DNA of 64,000 bases from Haberlea rhodopensis (lineage: Eukaryota > Streptophyta > Magnoliopsida > Lamiales > Gesneriaceae), in contig CAJQUN010000040.1 in assembly GCA_907163345.1 (NCBI GenBank), positions 992,001-1,056,000 on the forward strand, written 5' to 3'. The notes under the pieces are model-generated. The model had not been told where the DNA came from. It did not search any database and saw nothing but the letters and a program-made list of their open reading frames with translations. Below, piece by piece: positions 22,001 to 33,682 of this stretch. The stretch's first letter is position 1. The number at the start of each line of letters is the position of its first letter. The position numbers were made by a program, and so were the translations under genes.

Positions 22001-23394
22001 AACAACCAATAGGTACTGATGAGTAGCAAGTTTCGATACCTAGGTTCTGTTATCCAAAAGGATGAAGAAATTGATAACGACGTTAACCACATATTACATG
22101 CGGACTGGTTGATGGAGAAATGTCACTGGAATTCTGTGCGATCATAATATCCCGTGGAAATTGAAAGGGAGTTTTATAGAGCTATCATCAGAACTACAAT
22201 GTTGTATGTGACAGAATGCTGGACACCAAGAGAAATCACATCCAAAAGATGAGTGAGATTTGTATGCTTCTTTGAATGTGTGGTAAAACCAAAAGAGAAT
22301 TTAGGAACGAGGACATTTGAGATTAAGTATGTGTGTCTTGTATAGAAGAGAAGATGCAAAAAAGTCGCTTACACTGTTTTGGTCACGTACGTCGTAGGCC
22401 CAGCAATGCACCTATGCGTCGAGTAGAGTCCATGGGTTTCCATCCTTTCACGAGAGCAAGAGTACAACCTAAAAAGACATGTCTCGAAGTTATATACAAA
22501 GTTTGGAGTCCAAAGAAATTAATGAGGATACTGAAAGAACCTCTTGGAGAAGACTGACGCGTGTGCACAACTCAACTTGATTTCTTATTTGGTTCATGTA
22601 GTCTACCATAATCCATTGAGATTAAACGTCGTGGTTGTTATACAATGAAAACTTTTGTGTTTGGCTGTTGTACATAAGATCTACTATTTTAATTGTAATT
22701 GCTGCTACGTATAAGTGTCATCTTATATGCAGTCGAATTGTCCTAAACATTGCATCATAAAGTTTTAATACATAGAAATAAAATTTTTGAGATAGATTCT
22801 AATTTAAGGACAAGGAACGCATGCAATCGAGCGATGAATTTAGACCACTTGATAATTAAGCTTGAATGATACATCAGATACGAGGTTGGGCCTGGCTAAT
22901 CAATCAGAATCGTTGTCGGGCAGTTAGTTTTTAAAAACTTGGACACTGTTCGAAATTGCATGATACATTATAAAAGATGCCAGATTTGGTGTATAATTTT
23001 GCTCACACGATTATATATTCTTCCTTACAGGAGCTACTATCGATGTACAAACAGTAAATGCACGGTTAAGAAAAGGGTTGAACGATCCTGCAAGGATCCA
23101 TCAGTGGTGATTACTACATATGAAGGCCAACACTGTCACCATTCAATTGGGTTTCCAAGAGGCGGAATTATCCCACAGGAGGCCACATTTGCAAGGCAGC
23201 TAGATACTTCTAGCTCTCAGTTTTATTATCACAGACTCCAATGTCCTCAAGAAACTTCTATACAATTTACACAGTCCCCCAGTACTCAAGGCCATGTTCA
23301 GCGGTCCCGTACAGTACAATTGACAAGTTCGAAACCTCCCGTAGACGAAGGGCTCCTTGGGGATATTGTCCCTCCTGGGATGCGAAAAGGATAA
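19020..23394 (+). CDS. WRKY57: WRKY57-type transcription factor (group IIc), three exons
   Basis: Exons 19020-19438, 20998-21141 and 23031-23394, joined with consistent phases (donors C|GTGAGT and AG|GTATAT, acceptors TCTGCAG| and CTTACAG|), give 308 residues. Residues 1-139 are acidic and Ser-rich. A basic stretch (KNKGQKRIRQPRFAF) leads into the WRKY domain: WRKYGQK at 173-179, then zinc ligands C193, C198, H222 and H224 (C-X4-C-X23-H-X-H), the group II pattern. The intron falls after the PFPR of the domain, the usual position outside groups IIa/IIb. The flanks RFAFMTKSEVDHLEDGY and YEGQHCHHSIGFPRGG, and the C-terminal EGLLGDIVP...MR, are hallmarks of WRKY57, whose Arabidopsis member binds W-boxes in the nucleus and acts in drought and jasmonate/senescence responses. 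Intron 2 (1.9 kb) holds a LINE fragment. All key residues and splice sites are intact. Confidence 0.93.
19439..20997 (+). other. WRKY57 intron 1
   Basis: 1559 bp, AT-rich, GT...AG borders. No embedded element with defined ends was recognised. Confidence 0.85.
21545..22640 (+). pseudogene. Degenerate LINE reverse-transcriptase fragment in WRKY57 intron 2
   Basis: Plus-strand blocks in shifting frames match the C-terminal part of a plant LINE-type RT ORF: RKAYDKASREMLWWTLMNKR at 21563, a block around GTDE-SKFRYLGSV near 22015, a MCGKTKR-like block at 22270-22300, and RLHCFGHVRRRPSNAPMRRV at 22366-22430. Many stops. Its 3' end (about 22545-22640) aligns with the LINE pieces at 33683-33768 and 34607-34790. 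It lies in the sense orientation of the host gene, inside intron 2 (21142-23030). Confidence 0.75.
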
Positions 23395-26216
23395 TTATGA
23401 GGTATACCCTTTACTCTTCTATTACTCTGAAACGCATGTACTTTACCTCTTATCCTTGCCTTATGCAGACACACTTGAGTGAAAATTTAGCTGGTGGTGA
23501 GATAAAATGCATGTTACGATGCATTCTATTTGCATGGTTCAGTATAAATAACTGTGTTTTATATTGTGGAGAACAGCCATCCGATCAAGCCCAATTCCTT
23601 TTTACATCATCACGTACTCTTTTGATAAAATATTCCTACATAAATCTTTTTAACGCATACAAATTCCTAATAATTGTTATTTTTATACACCTTTTTCTCC
23701 ACTTATGCCCCGGAGGGAAAACTTTTTGGAAAAATAGTGGAAAGATTCATATGGAAGCCTTTAACTCGGTACATTCATAACTACAAGATATTTCCTGATT
23801 TGGCAATAATTAAGCTCTTAAAATCCTTCACGCGGCATATCATATAATAATAAGATGGTTTTCATTTGTGTTGTTGCATAACATGTGTTGCACTTTACTT
23901 TTGATACAAGACTATAACAAAATTTGTATTGATAATCTTGCACTCCCATCTCACACATTTATTTGATACAGGTTTTAGTTTATTACCTACGGTACGGGGA
24001 GCGAAGAATATGGATCCCACAGCATGATTGTTACTTACGTGAGTATGTATTCTAACTGAATTCGAAGCGCATCTCCAGGTTAGATGAATCCATTTGTATG
24101 ACTAAATATGTTAAGCAGTTTTATTACTATTTCTCTCTGTATTACTATAGTTAAAACTTGAAACCAGCCTATGCCATCTGTATAATAGTAATTTCACTTC
24201 ATTTTTCTATGAAGTTTCTTTTTTTTATTTTTATTTTTCAAGTCGCACTTGATTCGTGTACATACGGTTTGATATAATAATTATAACACTACAAAATTCA
24301 TAGAAAGGTTGTGGTATAGTTTGTATTTTAAAGTTAATTTTACAATTTTTTTGGAAGTTTAAACAATGCATACATTTTATATAACAAAATAACATGCTAT
24401 AATATAGTCGGCAAAAAGCATGGTCCAATATATTACAGTATGTATCTCTTTTGTTATCTCATCAATTGCTAAGGCAAATAAAACAAGATTCAACTTAAGC
24501 TCTTGCTGCGATACAACAATAATCAATAACTCATTTGTCACCCGCCACAGAATCTCATATATTTGATGCTATTTTGTCGTCCATATCCTTGACATACATG
24601 ATAATAATTTTTTTGTTTATCAAAGTTCACCATGGTACCTCCATTCACACTTTATCGTAACTTTCTCCAAATTGATAAAATTAAAATATAGATCTCCTCC
24701 CCATTCATGATGACTTTCTATAAGTTTGAAAAGCAAATTGATGGTTTCTCTTGTTGATCGTCATCGCATGAACTCGAATTGGTTCTTCAAGATCTTAATC
24801 TTAATCTTTAACCGACAGTCAATTATCTTCTCCCAGAACTTTATCTGTGTGATATGAGATTTATACCACGAAAGCAACTTTGAATGTCACCCTTGCTATA
24901 GATAAAGACTAGAGTTCCAAAACTTGTTAAATATATATGTCATATTAAGATCACCCAAATCTTGACTAAAATTACCGTTAAGCAACCTATTAAAATAATT
25001 TCACAATCTTGTTTTGATATTTTCGTCTGTAGCCAATACCTTATGGATACCATAATATTTATTATGTAGGGTATTGGAATTTGGAAGTAGTAATAAATGA
25101 TATGTGTTTCGTCCATGCTGCGGGGAAACCGATGTAGCTACGGTTTTTGTCAGCCGACAGTACTTTTTACTTTCCCCTTCACGTCTTTTTAGTTTCCAGT
25201 TTAACTTTAGCAAACTTATTATATTAAGTGAGATTTCAGATTTCTCAAGCAATATCTTCACGGGGTTATTAAGTGTTCCGAGAAAATGTATTTATCAGAT
25301 ATTGTAATAAAAAATGTGATAAATGTCTAGTTTTATTTATCTTAAATGAAGCACAATTATTAAATAAAAGTATACATAATAGAAAATTGAAGCAAGTACA
25401 ATTACTAGCGACCTTTCGCCTATTCCTTTAGTGCTTTTAAAGAAAATTAATAGAAACTCTAACATAAGTATGCCCCATCCTATTCTTTTTGTGAAGTTCT
25501 CTAATAAAATGATGTAAAATGTCGTTTGTAAGGAGTTGAAGCCATAGACCATCAAGAGACACATTGATCTAGGCATCTATAACAATATTTCCCTCGTTAA
25601 AAATATGAGGTGATGACCGTATATGCAAATAATATAGACCCACGACTTAGAAGCTAGGATTGTTCCTTTCAAAATGTGGTGAAAGGGATATTTAAATTGT
25701 GACTTGAAAAAACTCGAAAAATTCTATCCTGCATGACGAGTATTACTCCCTATTGTAGTTTCAGACAAAGACAACTGTCTACCCATTAAAATAGACAATA
25801 ATCCGCCCGATTAGGATCGCATTAAGTTAATCTTCCTAATCCAATTGGAATGGTGTCAAGCATGAGTGACTAAACAAGGCAATTTGTTCTTATCCAAATC
25901 AAGCATTTTATATTCCCATGGTGTAAAAGATACCAAAAGACTATAAAAGGTGAAAAAATAAGTAAGTATTTCCATATTATCTCCCTCAGAATCAAAATTG
26001 ATGAACTTTATTCCAGCAAAATGGATTTGAATGAAGATTGGCTCGTGATGTGGCTACAAATACAATCCCCATTAAAGGGCCGTGGCATGAAAGAAAATAC
26101 TTCCTTTTACCAAGCACTTGAGATCCTAAAATATGGCCTTTGTCTCCCCCTAATCTCTTATGAAGAACTACACGACACAATGAATAATATAAATAAAGTT
26201 ATTCCTCGCAGTTAGT
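23395..26216. other. WRKY57 3' region and intergenic spacer
   Basis: The first several hundred bases should contain the WRKY57 3' UTR. I see no single convincing polyadenylation signal to end it. The remainder is AT-rich with scattered short frames on both strands (for example 25337-25576 and 25992-26215), none with a recognisable domain; I take them as decayed TE sequence or chance. Confidence 0.4.
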
Positions 26217-26450
26217 CTTGAATAAATGGACTACTGGATAACAGATATTTATCAGATATCACTACTTTAAAGCAAAGAAAAAATGTAAACTTAAGAGTCT
26301 GCAAAATTTGATAAACAATCTTGAAACGTGCAAATATGGGAGGGAATGAGAGAATCAGGAGGCTTCTTATAGTAGGCATGAGCAGAGTAAAGCAAGAAAG
26401 AACATTATATGAGGCTTGTTTTCTATTCTTATTTGAAACTTGCCTCTATC

Positions 26451-28016
26451 TTACCTTTGAAAAAATGGGGAATCTGCAATATCCTCATCCTCCTCCGGAG
26501 CGGGAAGATTGAGATCGAGTAAATCAGACAGCTTAGGCTTCACAACCAGACTTTCACTGGTGTTTTCCTCGCGGCCACCGATGAAATGTGACCTCTTATG
26601 TCCACCTAATGCCTGACCGTTCTTGAAAACTCTTTGGCAAAATGGGCAAACGTGAGCTTTACTTTTCTTAGGCTTCACTTTTTTCTCAGCATATTGAGAC
26701 AAATTTTTAGCAGTTAGTTTTCTGCTGCTAGCTGATTCACCAAGTTTACCATCAATTCTGAAGTCATTATACTCATGGAGGCTGTTCTCATCACTTTTGT
26801 ATCGCGATTCGCGAGCATGGTTTTGTTTATGGCAAGGTCTGTGCCCTCCAAGAGCCTGATATGAGTTAAACATCTTTGTACAATTCAAGCATTCGTATTT
26901 TCGCCTCTTCAGAGGATAAGTCTGTACCTCAGCATCTGGTGAGCCATTCTTCGCCTTAAAACAAGATTCATTACACGATTCAGAATTCTCAAAACGACAC
27001 TCCTTCCTCTTTTGGAATTCAATCCTGGTTGAATCCAAAATCATAGGAGCATCATCATACCCAATTTCCTTCAGCAGGGACTTAATGCCTACACCAAAAG
27101 TACCATTTCTGTAAATCCCGTCGAAAGATACATCAGACTCAACCTTAGCACATTCATCCAAGAAATACCCAGAATCAGAATTCTCCATTTGAATTAGATC
27201 AGCATCCAGAGAACTCTCTTTCAACTTTCTATCCCCAAGTTTCTTTACTTGGGACGGCTTGGTCCGATTGTGAACGTAATTTAGGCCATGCTTATTATCA
27301 TTTCTCATGTCAACAGAAGAGGATTTAGTCTCCAAAACAACTGAATTGTTATCAGATGATTCCACAACCGAATAAACACAGCCCTTGTTCACATAATCCA
27401 TAGACAACAACATTAAACACATAGCCACCTCTTCTTGTTCATTTACATCAATCTCCGAAAAAGATGAAGAACCATAATTAGCTAAGTTAAAAGGAGATTT
27501 AAGTATAATTTTATTGTACCTTAAGCACTTTGATGATCTTGTTCGTAAAATCCTGTCTTTGACTACCGTATCCGAACAACTATCCAGCACCAGCTTCTGG
27601 TTCTCACTAGTCCAAGATTGATCATCCTTCAAATTATCTTTAACTTTCTCCGAGTGAACTGCCATATGACCACACAAAGCTTTCATTGATTGAAAGCCTT
27701 TACCACATTGCTTGCAAACTCTCTCTCGTGAAAACTCGAAATCTGAATCCGCAGCCCTCCAAGTTTTCCTGGGATTCTCCCTCAGGCCATAACTAGATTG
27801 CCCATTCACAAACTCAGTAACCTCTGATTCTTTGACCAAATTCTGCTGCACATAATCACTTAGAGATGAAATTTTCATGTTGGCCTCAGCTTTTTTCTGA
27901 GATTCAGCTGACTTTGCAATGACATGAGATCTAATATGACCCCCTAATGACTTCCCACACGGGTACTTCTTGTTGCAAAACTTGCAAACAAATCTCAAAC
28001 TTTTATCCGCCTCCAT
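26451..28016 (-). CDS. Four-finger C2H2 (QALGGH-type) zinc-finger protein with C-terminal EAR motif
   Basis: Intronless, 521 residues from the ATG at 28016 (MEADKSLRFVCKFC). An in-frame ATG 12 codons upstream (28052) exists, but the downstream one places the first finger at the usual N-terminal position. Fingers, each C-X2-C-X12-H-X3-H: 11-31 (KSLGGH), 101-121 (KALCGH, with C for G), 376-396 and 457-477 (both QALGGH). The plant QALGGH helix contacts DNA. A Lys/Arg cluster (EKKVKPKKSKAH) before finger 4 is a likely nuclear signal. DLNLP at 501-505, followed by an acidic tail, is an EAR repression motif that recruits TOPLESS-type co-repressors. The layout (one N-terminal, one early, two late fingers) matches the ZAT1/ZAT4/ZAT9 group. 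A nuclear repressor role is inferred from family knowledge; target genes cannot be told. Confidence 0.92.
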   Translation of the reverse strand: MEADKSLRFVCKFCNKKYPCGKSLGGHIRSHVIAKSAESQKKAEANMKISSLSDYVQQNLVKESEVTEFVNGQSSYGLRENPRKTWRAADSDFEFSRERVCKQCGKGFQSMKALCGHMAVHSEKVKDNLKDDQSWTSENQKLVLDSCSDTVVKDRILRTRSSKCLRYNKIILKSPFNLANYGSSSFSEIDVNEQEEVAMCLMLLSMDYVNKGCVYSVVESSDNNSVVLETKSSSVDMRNDNKHGLNYVHNRTKPSQVKKLGDRKLKESSLDADLIQMENSDSGYFLDECAKVESDVSFDGIYRNGTFGVGIKSLLKEIGYDDAPMILDSTRIEFQKRKECRFENSESCNESCFKAKNGSPDAEVQTYPLKRRKYECLNCTKMFNSYQALGGHRPCHKQNHARESRYKSDENSLHEYNDFRIDGKLGESASSRKLTAKNLSQYAEKKVKPKKSKAHVCPFCQRVFKNGQALGGHKRSHFIGGREENTSESLVVKPKLSDLLDLNLPAPEEDEDIADSPFFQR

Positions 28017-28640
28017 CAGATGAATCGATCCACTCACCAAAGCAAGATGCACTCAATATCAAGATCAGCAAACAACTAAATGAACTCAAACTGTGCAAAA
28101 ATGCAGCATTTCTTGATCTACCACTTCACAAACAGTTTAAGAAACAGAGAAGCGCAAAAAGAACAGACCCAAGTTCAGAAAAAACAACTGTAAAGTGCAA
28201 AAATTGGGAATGTGGGGCACAGATCACCAAGACTACACCTTTGATATTTCACAAGCGATGTTAACAATAACATCAAACTGGTCAGACGTGACAGTTTAAG
28301 GCGAACTAAAAGATCAGACCCACCAATAAAAACAGTCTTGAATTCCACATCCACGGAAGACAATTCGCGTGAATAACACCTTACAATTAATCATACCCCC
28401 AAAAAATGAAAATTTTATGTCAAAATCACAACTTTTAATGGATGGACGCCATCAGAGATCAAGAAATGAAACAGATACCAAAGACTCTTTCTTCCCCACA
28501 TTTCTCTCACACTCTTTATGTATTTACAATCTCTGTATATATCTATATATTCCGTTTCGGTGTGCTTTAATGTGAGGCGTATTCCATGCATGGAAGCAAA
28601 TACAATCAAGAGATGGGCGGCACGTGTACTTATTAGAGAG
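28017..28640 (-). promoter_or_regulatory. Probable leader and promoter of the zinc-finger gene
   Basis: Upstream on the minus strand lie a TATA-like ATATATAGATATATACAG (about 28531-28551) and, about 70 bp further up, a G-box CACGTG at 28621-28626. If that TATA is used, the leader would be close to 500 nt, and might contain an intron. Weak evidence; motif matches only. Confidence 0.3.
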
Positions 28641-29580
28641 AGTTTCGTCTGGCTAAAAATCAAAAGCTCAAGATCTGTTGGATTGTTGTTATGTGCTTAT
28701 CTGAGGCAGAATCTCAAAGGGTATATGTAATTTTTGCTTATGAAAACATGAAATTACTTATTTATATTTGTGAATTTTGTTTAAGCAAAAAAAAAAAATT
28801 TATTATGAAACATCCAAAGTAAACTTGGAGTAATGCCTTCTTTTGTCTTTGCACAAAGAGCACGCCTTTGAAAGGCCAAATCCTCGGCCGTTTTCTTGAA
28901 AGAAATTCCACACTTTTGCCCCTAAACTACATATATAATAAGTTTATATGTAAGTATATATATGTATGTATATGTGTATGATCAAGGGCGAGTTACGTTA
29001 AAGCAAGGAGAAAAAAAAATTATTACCTAAATTAAAACATTTTTTTTAAAAAAAGTACATTTTACACTACAAAAATTATAGTTTGCCCCTCAAATCATAT
29101 TTTGGCATCTTTAAATTATATTTTAACCCCCTAAAATTGTTTGTCCTTCATTTTTTATGTTAATATTTTGTGCATCCTAAACAAAAATTATGTATCCTGT
29201 ACTATATATATGTGTCTGTGTGCGCGCGCTTACCTAAGAGAGATTTGATAGTATGTTTGATGTTGCTCTTAAGAAATAGAACATTTCATCCAAGGGAGAT
29301 TACACCCTTAGGGTACTGTCAATATTATCATCCAAAGTAGTTACATCTCTCGGGGCACTGGGTGGTTAGATGTCTCAGAGAACTGGCTATGAGAGATATC
29401 AACCACACAACCAGATTTGATATGAGTTTGTTTTGGAGGAAAATTTAGTTATGATATGTTTTTTAGGGGAATTCCAAAAGAAATCTTTAATTAACCGAGT
29501 GTATTGTTTGTAATATATGTGTTCATAAGAGGATCAAATTTTAACCTTAATCCAATAACAAAATTATTATAATAAGAACT
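28641..29580. other. AT-rich spacer with a decayed repeat
   Basis: About 29040-29200 has ACATTTTACAC...TTTGCCCCTC phrasing like the interiors of the CAGGGGC-type elements at 35341 and 60255, so probably an old, end-less copy. Nothing else recognised. Confidence 0.35.
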
Positions 29581-29584
29581 TTAA

Positions 29585-30750
29585 AAGGTATGGCCCCATC
29601 AACTGGGAATCGGTGGCTACGGGTAGTGGGGGAGATTTGAGGTTTCATTCTTTTTGGTGGAAGGATACGAGGAAGCTTGTGTTTAATGTACCTATGGGGT
29701 GGTTTAGAGAAGGCTGTTTAGAAAGGTTGGGAATGGGTAGGGGACAAAATTTTGGAGGCACATTTGGGTTGGGGATGAGAGACTAGATTTGCGGTTCCCT
29801 CGGTTAGCTTCTATTGCAAGGGATATAGATATATTGGTGGGTAATATGGAGGAATTTGTGGATGGTGTTTGGCATTTGGAGATGGGATTAGAGACGAAAT
29901 CTATTTTCATGGGAGGATTTTTACTTAACGATTTGTTTGCTCTTATTGTCAGGTTTAATCCGGAGCAGGAACGGAATGATACATGGGTATGGCTCCTAGA
30001 TAACTCATATGGCTACTCGATATCATCGGCTTATCATTCGATCATTGAAGATGAGGTTCCCCCATTGGAGTTTTCGGTCGACGTGTGAGGTTTTTTTGCG
30101 CTCATTCACACCTAACAAAGTTGGAGCTTTTGCGTGGAAAGCTATCAGAGACATGATACCGACGAAGTACAATCTAAGACTCAGAAACATTAGAGTGGGA
30201 CAGATTTCTGATGCTTGTGACTATTGCAATTCGGAAGTGGAATCTTTCAGGCATTTGTTCCTTTCGTGTAGTGCCTCTTCAACTCTGTGGAAGGAATGCT
30301 TTCGGTGGCTTGGTATGCAGGACATTTCCTAGGAAGTTCATGTTGGCCACCTCCCGAAGTTTGTTGATCCATGGATCACCCTACACTCTACAGCTAAAAA
30401 AGAATGGATTATTATTTGGCTGACTGTCACTTGGATTATTTGGCTTGACAGAAATAACAGAATATTTGGTCCATCATCAAAGGAAGGGGATAACTGCATG
30501 GATTTAGTTATATTTAGATCGTGGTTCTGGATAAAGAATAGAAGTAGGAAGACTTTTGTTTACTCCTTCTCAGACTGGTTATGGACCCTATTTTGTGTTT
30601 ACTTTCTTGAATTTCTCTTAGCTTTTAGTTTATTTCGCTTTTTTTGCTGTCTATTTTAGGTTCATGTTTTTTATTTTGGTCTCTTTATATTTTTGAACTT
30701 CTAGAATATTTTTGGTACTCCTTTATATATTATTATTTGCCTGATAAAGA
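29585..30750 (+). pseudogene. LINE 3' end: zinc-binding RT-associated domain
   Basis: Plus-strand frames (29789-30088, then 30009-30332, then on to 30655) carry the tail of a plant LINE ORF2. A VWLLDNSYGYSISSAYHSII block is followed by FTPNKVGAFAWKAI and the zf-RVT signature CDYCNSEVESFRHLFLSC, then W-I-I-WL-DRNNRIF typical of the C-terminus. There is one frame change (about 30060) and stops. It is 5' truncated (starts near 29585), consistent with incomplete LINE reverse transcription. The AT-rich tail ends near 30750 in CCTGATAAAGAAAA. Confidence 0.8.
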
Positions 30751-31177
30751 AAACAATTGTCGTTTGTCTAACGAGAAATTAACATTATTTGACTTTTTAA
30801 AAAAAAAAAAATAAAAGGCATTCACTTACACAATCATGCAATAAAATTTTATATATGTAAATTTATTATAATTTCATATATTACTTTTTAAGGAAAAGGA
30901 TTCAAGTTTTGGTAGTTACTTTTTGAGTGATTTTATATAAAATCTTTAAGGATCTGCAATCATAATTATATTGTTCCGTTATTATTATTTTTAAAAAAAT
31001 TTAATTATTAGAGGGAATGAATGCCAATGAATGCCTCATTGCAATGGCACCGAACCCTAAAAACTAAAATGGCTATTAAAAAAAAAACTAAAATGAAGGC
31101 ACCCTTTAATGCAATTTATTCCAATTCTTTAGTCATACCATTTGCAGTTATGAGTTAATTTTCTTTAATCGTTAATA
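30751..31177. other. AT-rich spacer
   Basis: No gene or RNA recognised. A short phrase (GCACCCTTTAATGCAA) at about 31099 recurs beyond the adjacent hAT element at about 31602. Confidence 0.4.
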
Positions 31178-31185
31178 GATAAAAG

Positions 31186-31593
31186 TAGGGCTGAGAAACG
31201 GGTTTGGGAATTCGGGTCTCGACCCGACCCGTTCGGGTCGGGATAATCGAGTTTTTCGGGATAATCGGGTATTCCCCGATCGGGTAGTGGCGGGTTCGGG
31301 ACGGGATTTGGGTAGGGTTTTGAGAGAAAAATTGTTCGGGTTCGGGTACCTGAACCCGAATTCCCTTTTAAAAATTAAAAAATATTTGTTTTAGGTTAAA
31401 TATGTGTAGCATTTCTTATAAAAAACTAAATAAAAAATAAAAAATCAAGGTTCGGGTACCCGCCCAAAACCCGAATTTTGGGTACCCGACATATTCGGGT
31501 TCGGGTTCGAGTATGCTTTTAGTATTTTCGATACCCGATTCCCCAAACTCGAATATCCCGATTCTCCGAAACTCGTCCCGATTTCCACCCCTA
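31186..31593. mobile_element. hAT-type non-autonomous element, 408 bp
   Basis: Starts TAGGGCTGAGAAACGGG and ends TTTCCACCCCTA. The 8-bp direct repeat GATAAAAG flanks it exactly (31178-31185 and 31594-31601). Subterminal regions are dense in GGGT(A/T)CCCGAA-like motifs in both orientations. No coding capacity. Confidence 0.9.
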
Positions 31594-31601
31594 GATAAAA
31601 G

Positions 31602-32171
31602 CACCCTTTAATGCAAAGTTGGGCATTTTGCAACTCACATCACAGCTTGGAAAAATAATAAAATTGTTATTCGGGCTCATATATTTATCTATGTGTTGGA
31701 AGTATAAAGCTAATCATCTAATATTCATTTGTACATTAGTAGAAAAATGGATATGTCTGAATCATTGACATCTCAATGATGCAGTTCCGCATATCCGCCC
31801 GTCTCTTTACATAAAAAAATAAAATTGCACATCTACTATTAGTCAGCAGTAAGCATTTGATCCTATTACTATGTTGCCTATTATTATATTATAATAGATG
31901 ATGGATCTAGAGTAACAACCTTAGCGTTGTGATGCAAGCACAAAAATATTATAAAATATAATAATATTTTATAAACAAATATTATTCTACTAAGATAACT
32001 ATTCTCGTTAATTATAAAAAGAAAAAATAAGATTAAAAACATCTTCAAAGCTCTTAATTTTAATGTAATGTCCAAACCATACAAAAAAAAATCGAAAAAA
32101 TATACACAATATATGCGTGGATGTGTTTAATTTGTCCCACTTACTTAACATTTTCTTGAATTATTTCATCC
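31602..32171. other. AT-rich spacer
   Basis: Nothing recognised. Confidence 0.4.
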
Positions 32172-32179
32172 TCCCAATT

Positions 32180-32561
32180 TAGGGGTGGGCATTCGGGTCG
32201 GATATTTGGATACGTCGACCCAACCCGATCGGGTATTCCCAAATGAGAATAAAAAAACGATAATTTTTTGGATTCGGGCAATACCCTATTCCCGACCCGA
32301 AAATTTCGGGTCGGGAATCGGGTACCTTCTTGGAACCCGATCGGTTTCCAAGAAATAAAAAAAAAATTTATTTGTTATGTATTGTAGAAGCAAAAAAAAC
32401 ATAAAAATAAAAAAAACCAAAAATAGGGTACCCGAACCCGAATTGTTCGGTTACCCGAATAATTCGGGTCGGGAATCGGTAAGGCATATGGGGTACCCAA
32501 AATTTCGGGTACCCGACCCAAATTTTCCGATTCCCGAATACCCGACCCCATCCCACCCCTA
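32180..32561. mobile_element. hAT-type non-autonomous element, 382 bp
   Basis: TAGGGGTGGGCATTCGGG to CATCCCACCCCTA with the exact 8-bp target duplication TCCCAATT (32172-32179 and 32562-32569). Related in motif content (GGGTACCCGAACCCGAA) to the element 1 kb to the left, but with a different interior. Confidence 0.9.
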
Positions 32562-32569
32562 TCCCAATT

Positions 32570-33682
32570 CTTATTTCTTATTGGTGGATTCGACAAGAAA
32601 ATGAAGTTAATCTCCCATTAACAACTCCTAACTTAGAGGTAAATCCTTTTTAAAAATCACATTTTTGCTTCAATATATTATTTTAAAATTTCTATTTAAG
32701 TACATCTAAATTTCTATACCACCACTATACCTTACTAACTTGTTAAGTTTTCAAAGCTACTACCAAAAGAGTAATAATGTGTATTAAAGAACCAATTATC
32801 GTACTTTAATTCACTAAACTTTTTTTTTATCTACCAATAGTATATTAGGGATTTTTGACACTGCATGCCACATGTAAATTTTTTTGTAAAAAAATAAAAA
32901 TAAAGAATATATGTCGTTTGATACCGCTCATAAGATCACTGCTGCGGCATCAAACAAACTGTAAATTAGGCTTTTTTCTAATATAAAAAAACCAACGTGC
33001 CCCAAGTGTATGAACCACTTGCTTAAGAGGGTTATTTATGGAATAGCTGGCCAGCCGACCCCTAATTAATTTTTCTTTAATTATTATTTAATTTTAATTT
33101 AAAATTGATGTTGACTCAAAAAATTTCATAAATCCACTCTGCATTTATTATGAATCTCAATAGTTTTTTTTTCTTTATGAAAAGTAATTCATATCATCTG
33201 ACTGACGTTAAACAATATTAACTTAAGAACTTACTCACTGCCATCACATATACAAGTTTTTTTCTAGAGCATGAGCAATTCTATTGGAATTATGCTTAAC
33301 ATGTGAGACCGTAAACGATGTAAACTCGCGAGCGAGACAACGAAATTTGTTGACTAGCTCTCAATTTTGTCATATTTTTCCAATCATTTCCAAAGAAAAA
33401 TACTACTAGGTATCCCCTCAAAAAAACAAAAAAAAAAAGATTTTGAGGTAGAGTTACAAGCAAGCGATCACACCTCATTATTAATAATATGGGCCATAAA
33501 CTATTTGCTTGAGAAATCGTTTTCTAACTTTATAAGCTAGCCAGCTTTAAGACAATTGAGATGCTCGAATTTATGTATCTGAAAGCATTTCATCACATAT
33601 AATTTATTATGTATTTTACAAATTATACACAACAATAAAACAAAATCCATTCGATCTGAAACATATGTGGTTTCATAAAAAA
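32570..33682. other. AT-rich spacer
   Basis: No gene, RNA or bounded element recognised on either strand. Confidence 0.4.

Noticed and set aside
23241..23780. 179-codon frame overlapping the last WRKY57 exon
   Set aside because: It overlaps a clearly conserved WRKY exon in another frame and runs into AT-rich 3' sequence without a domain.
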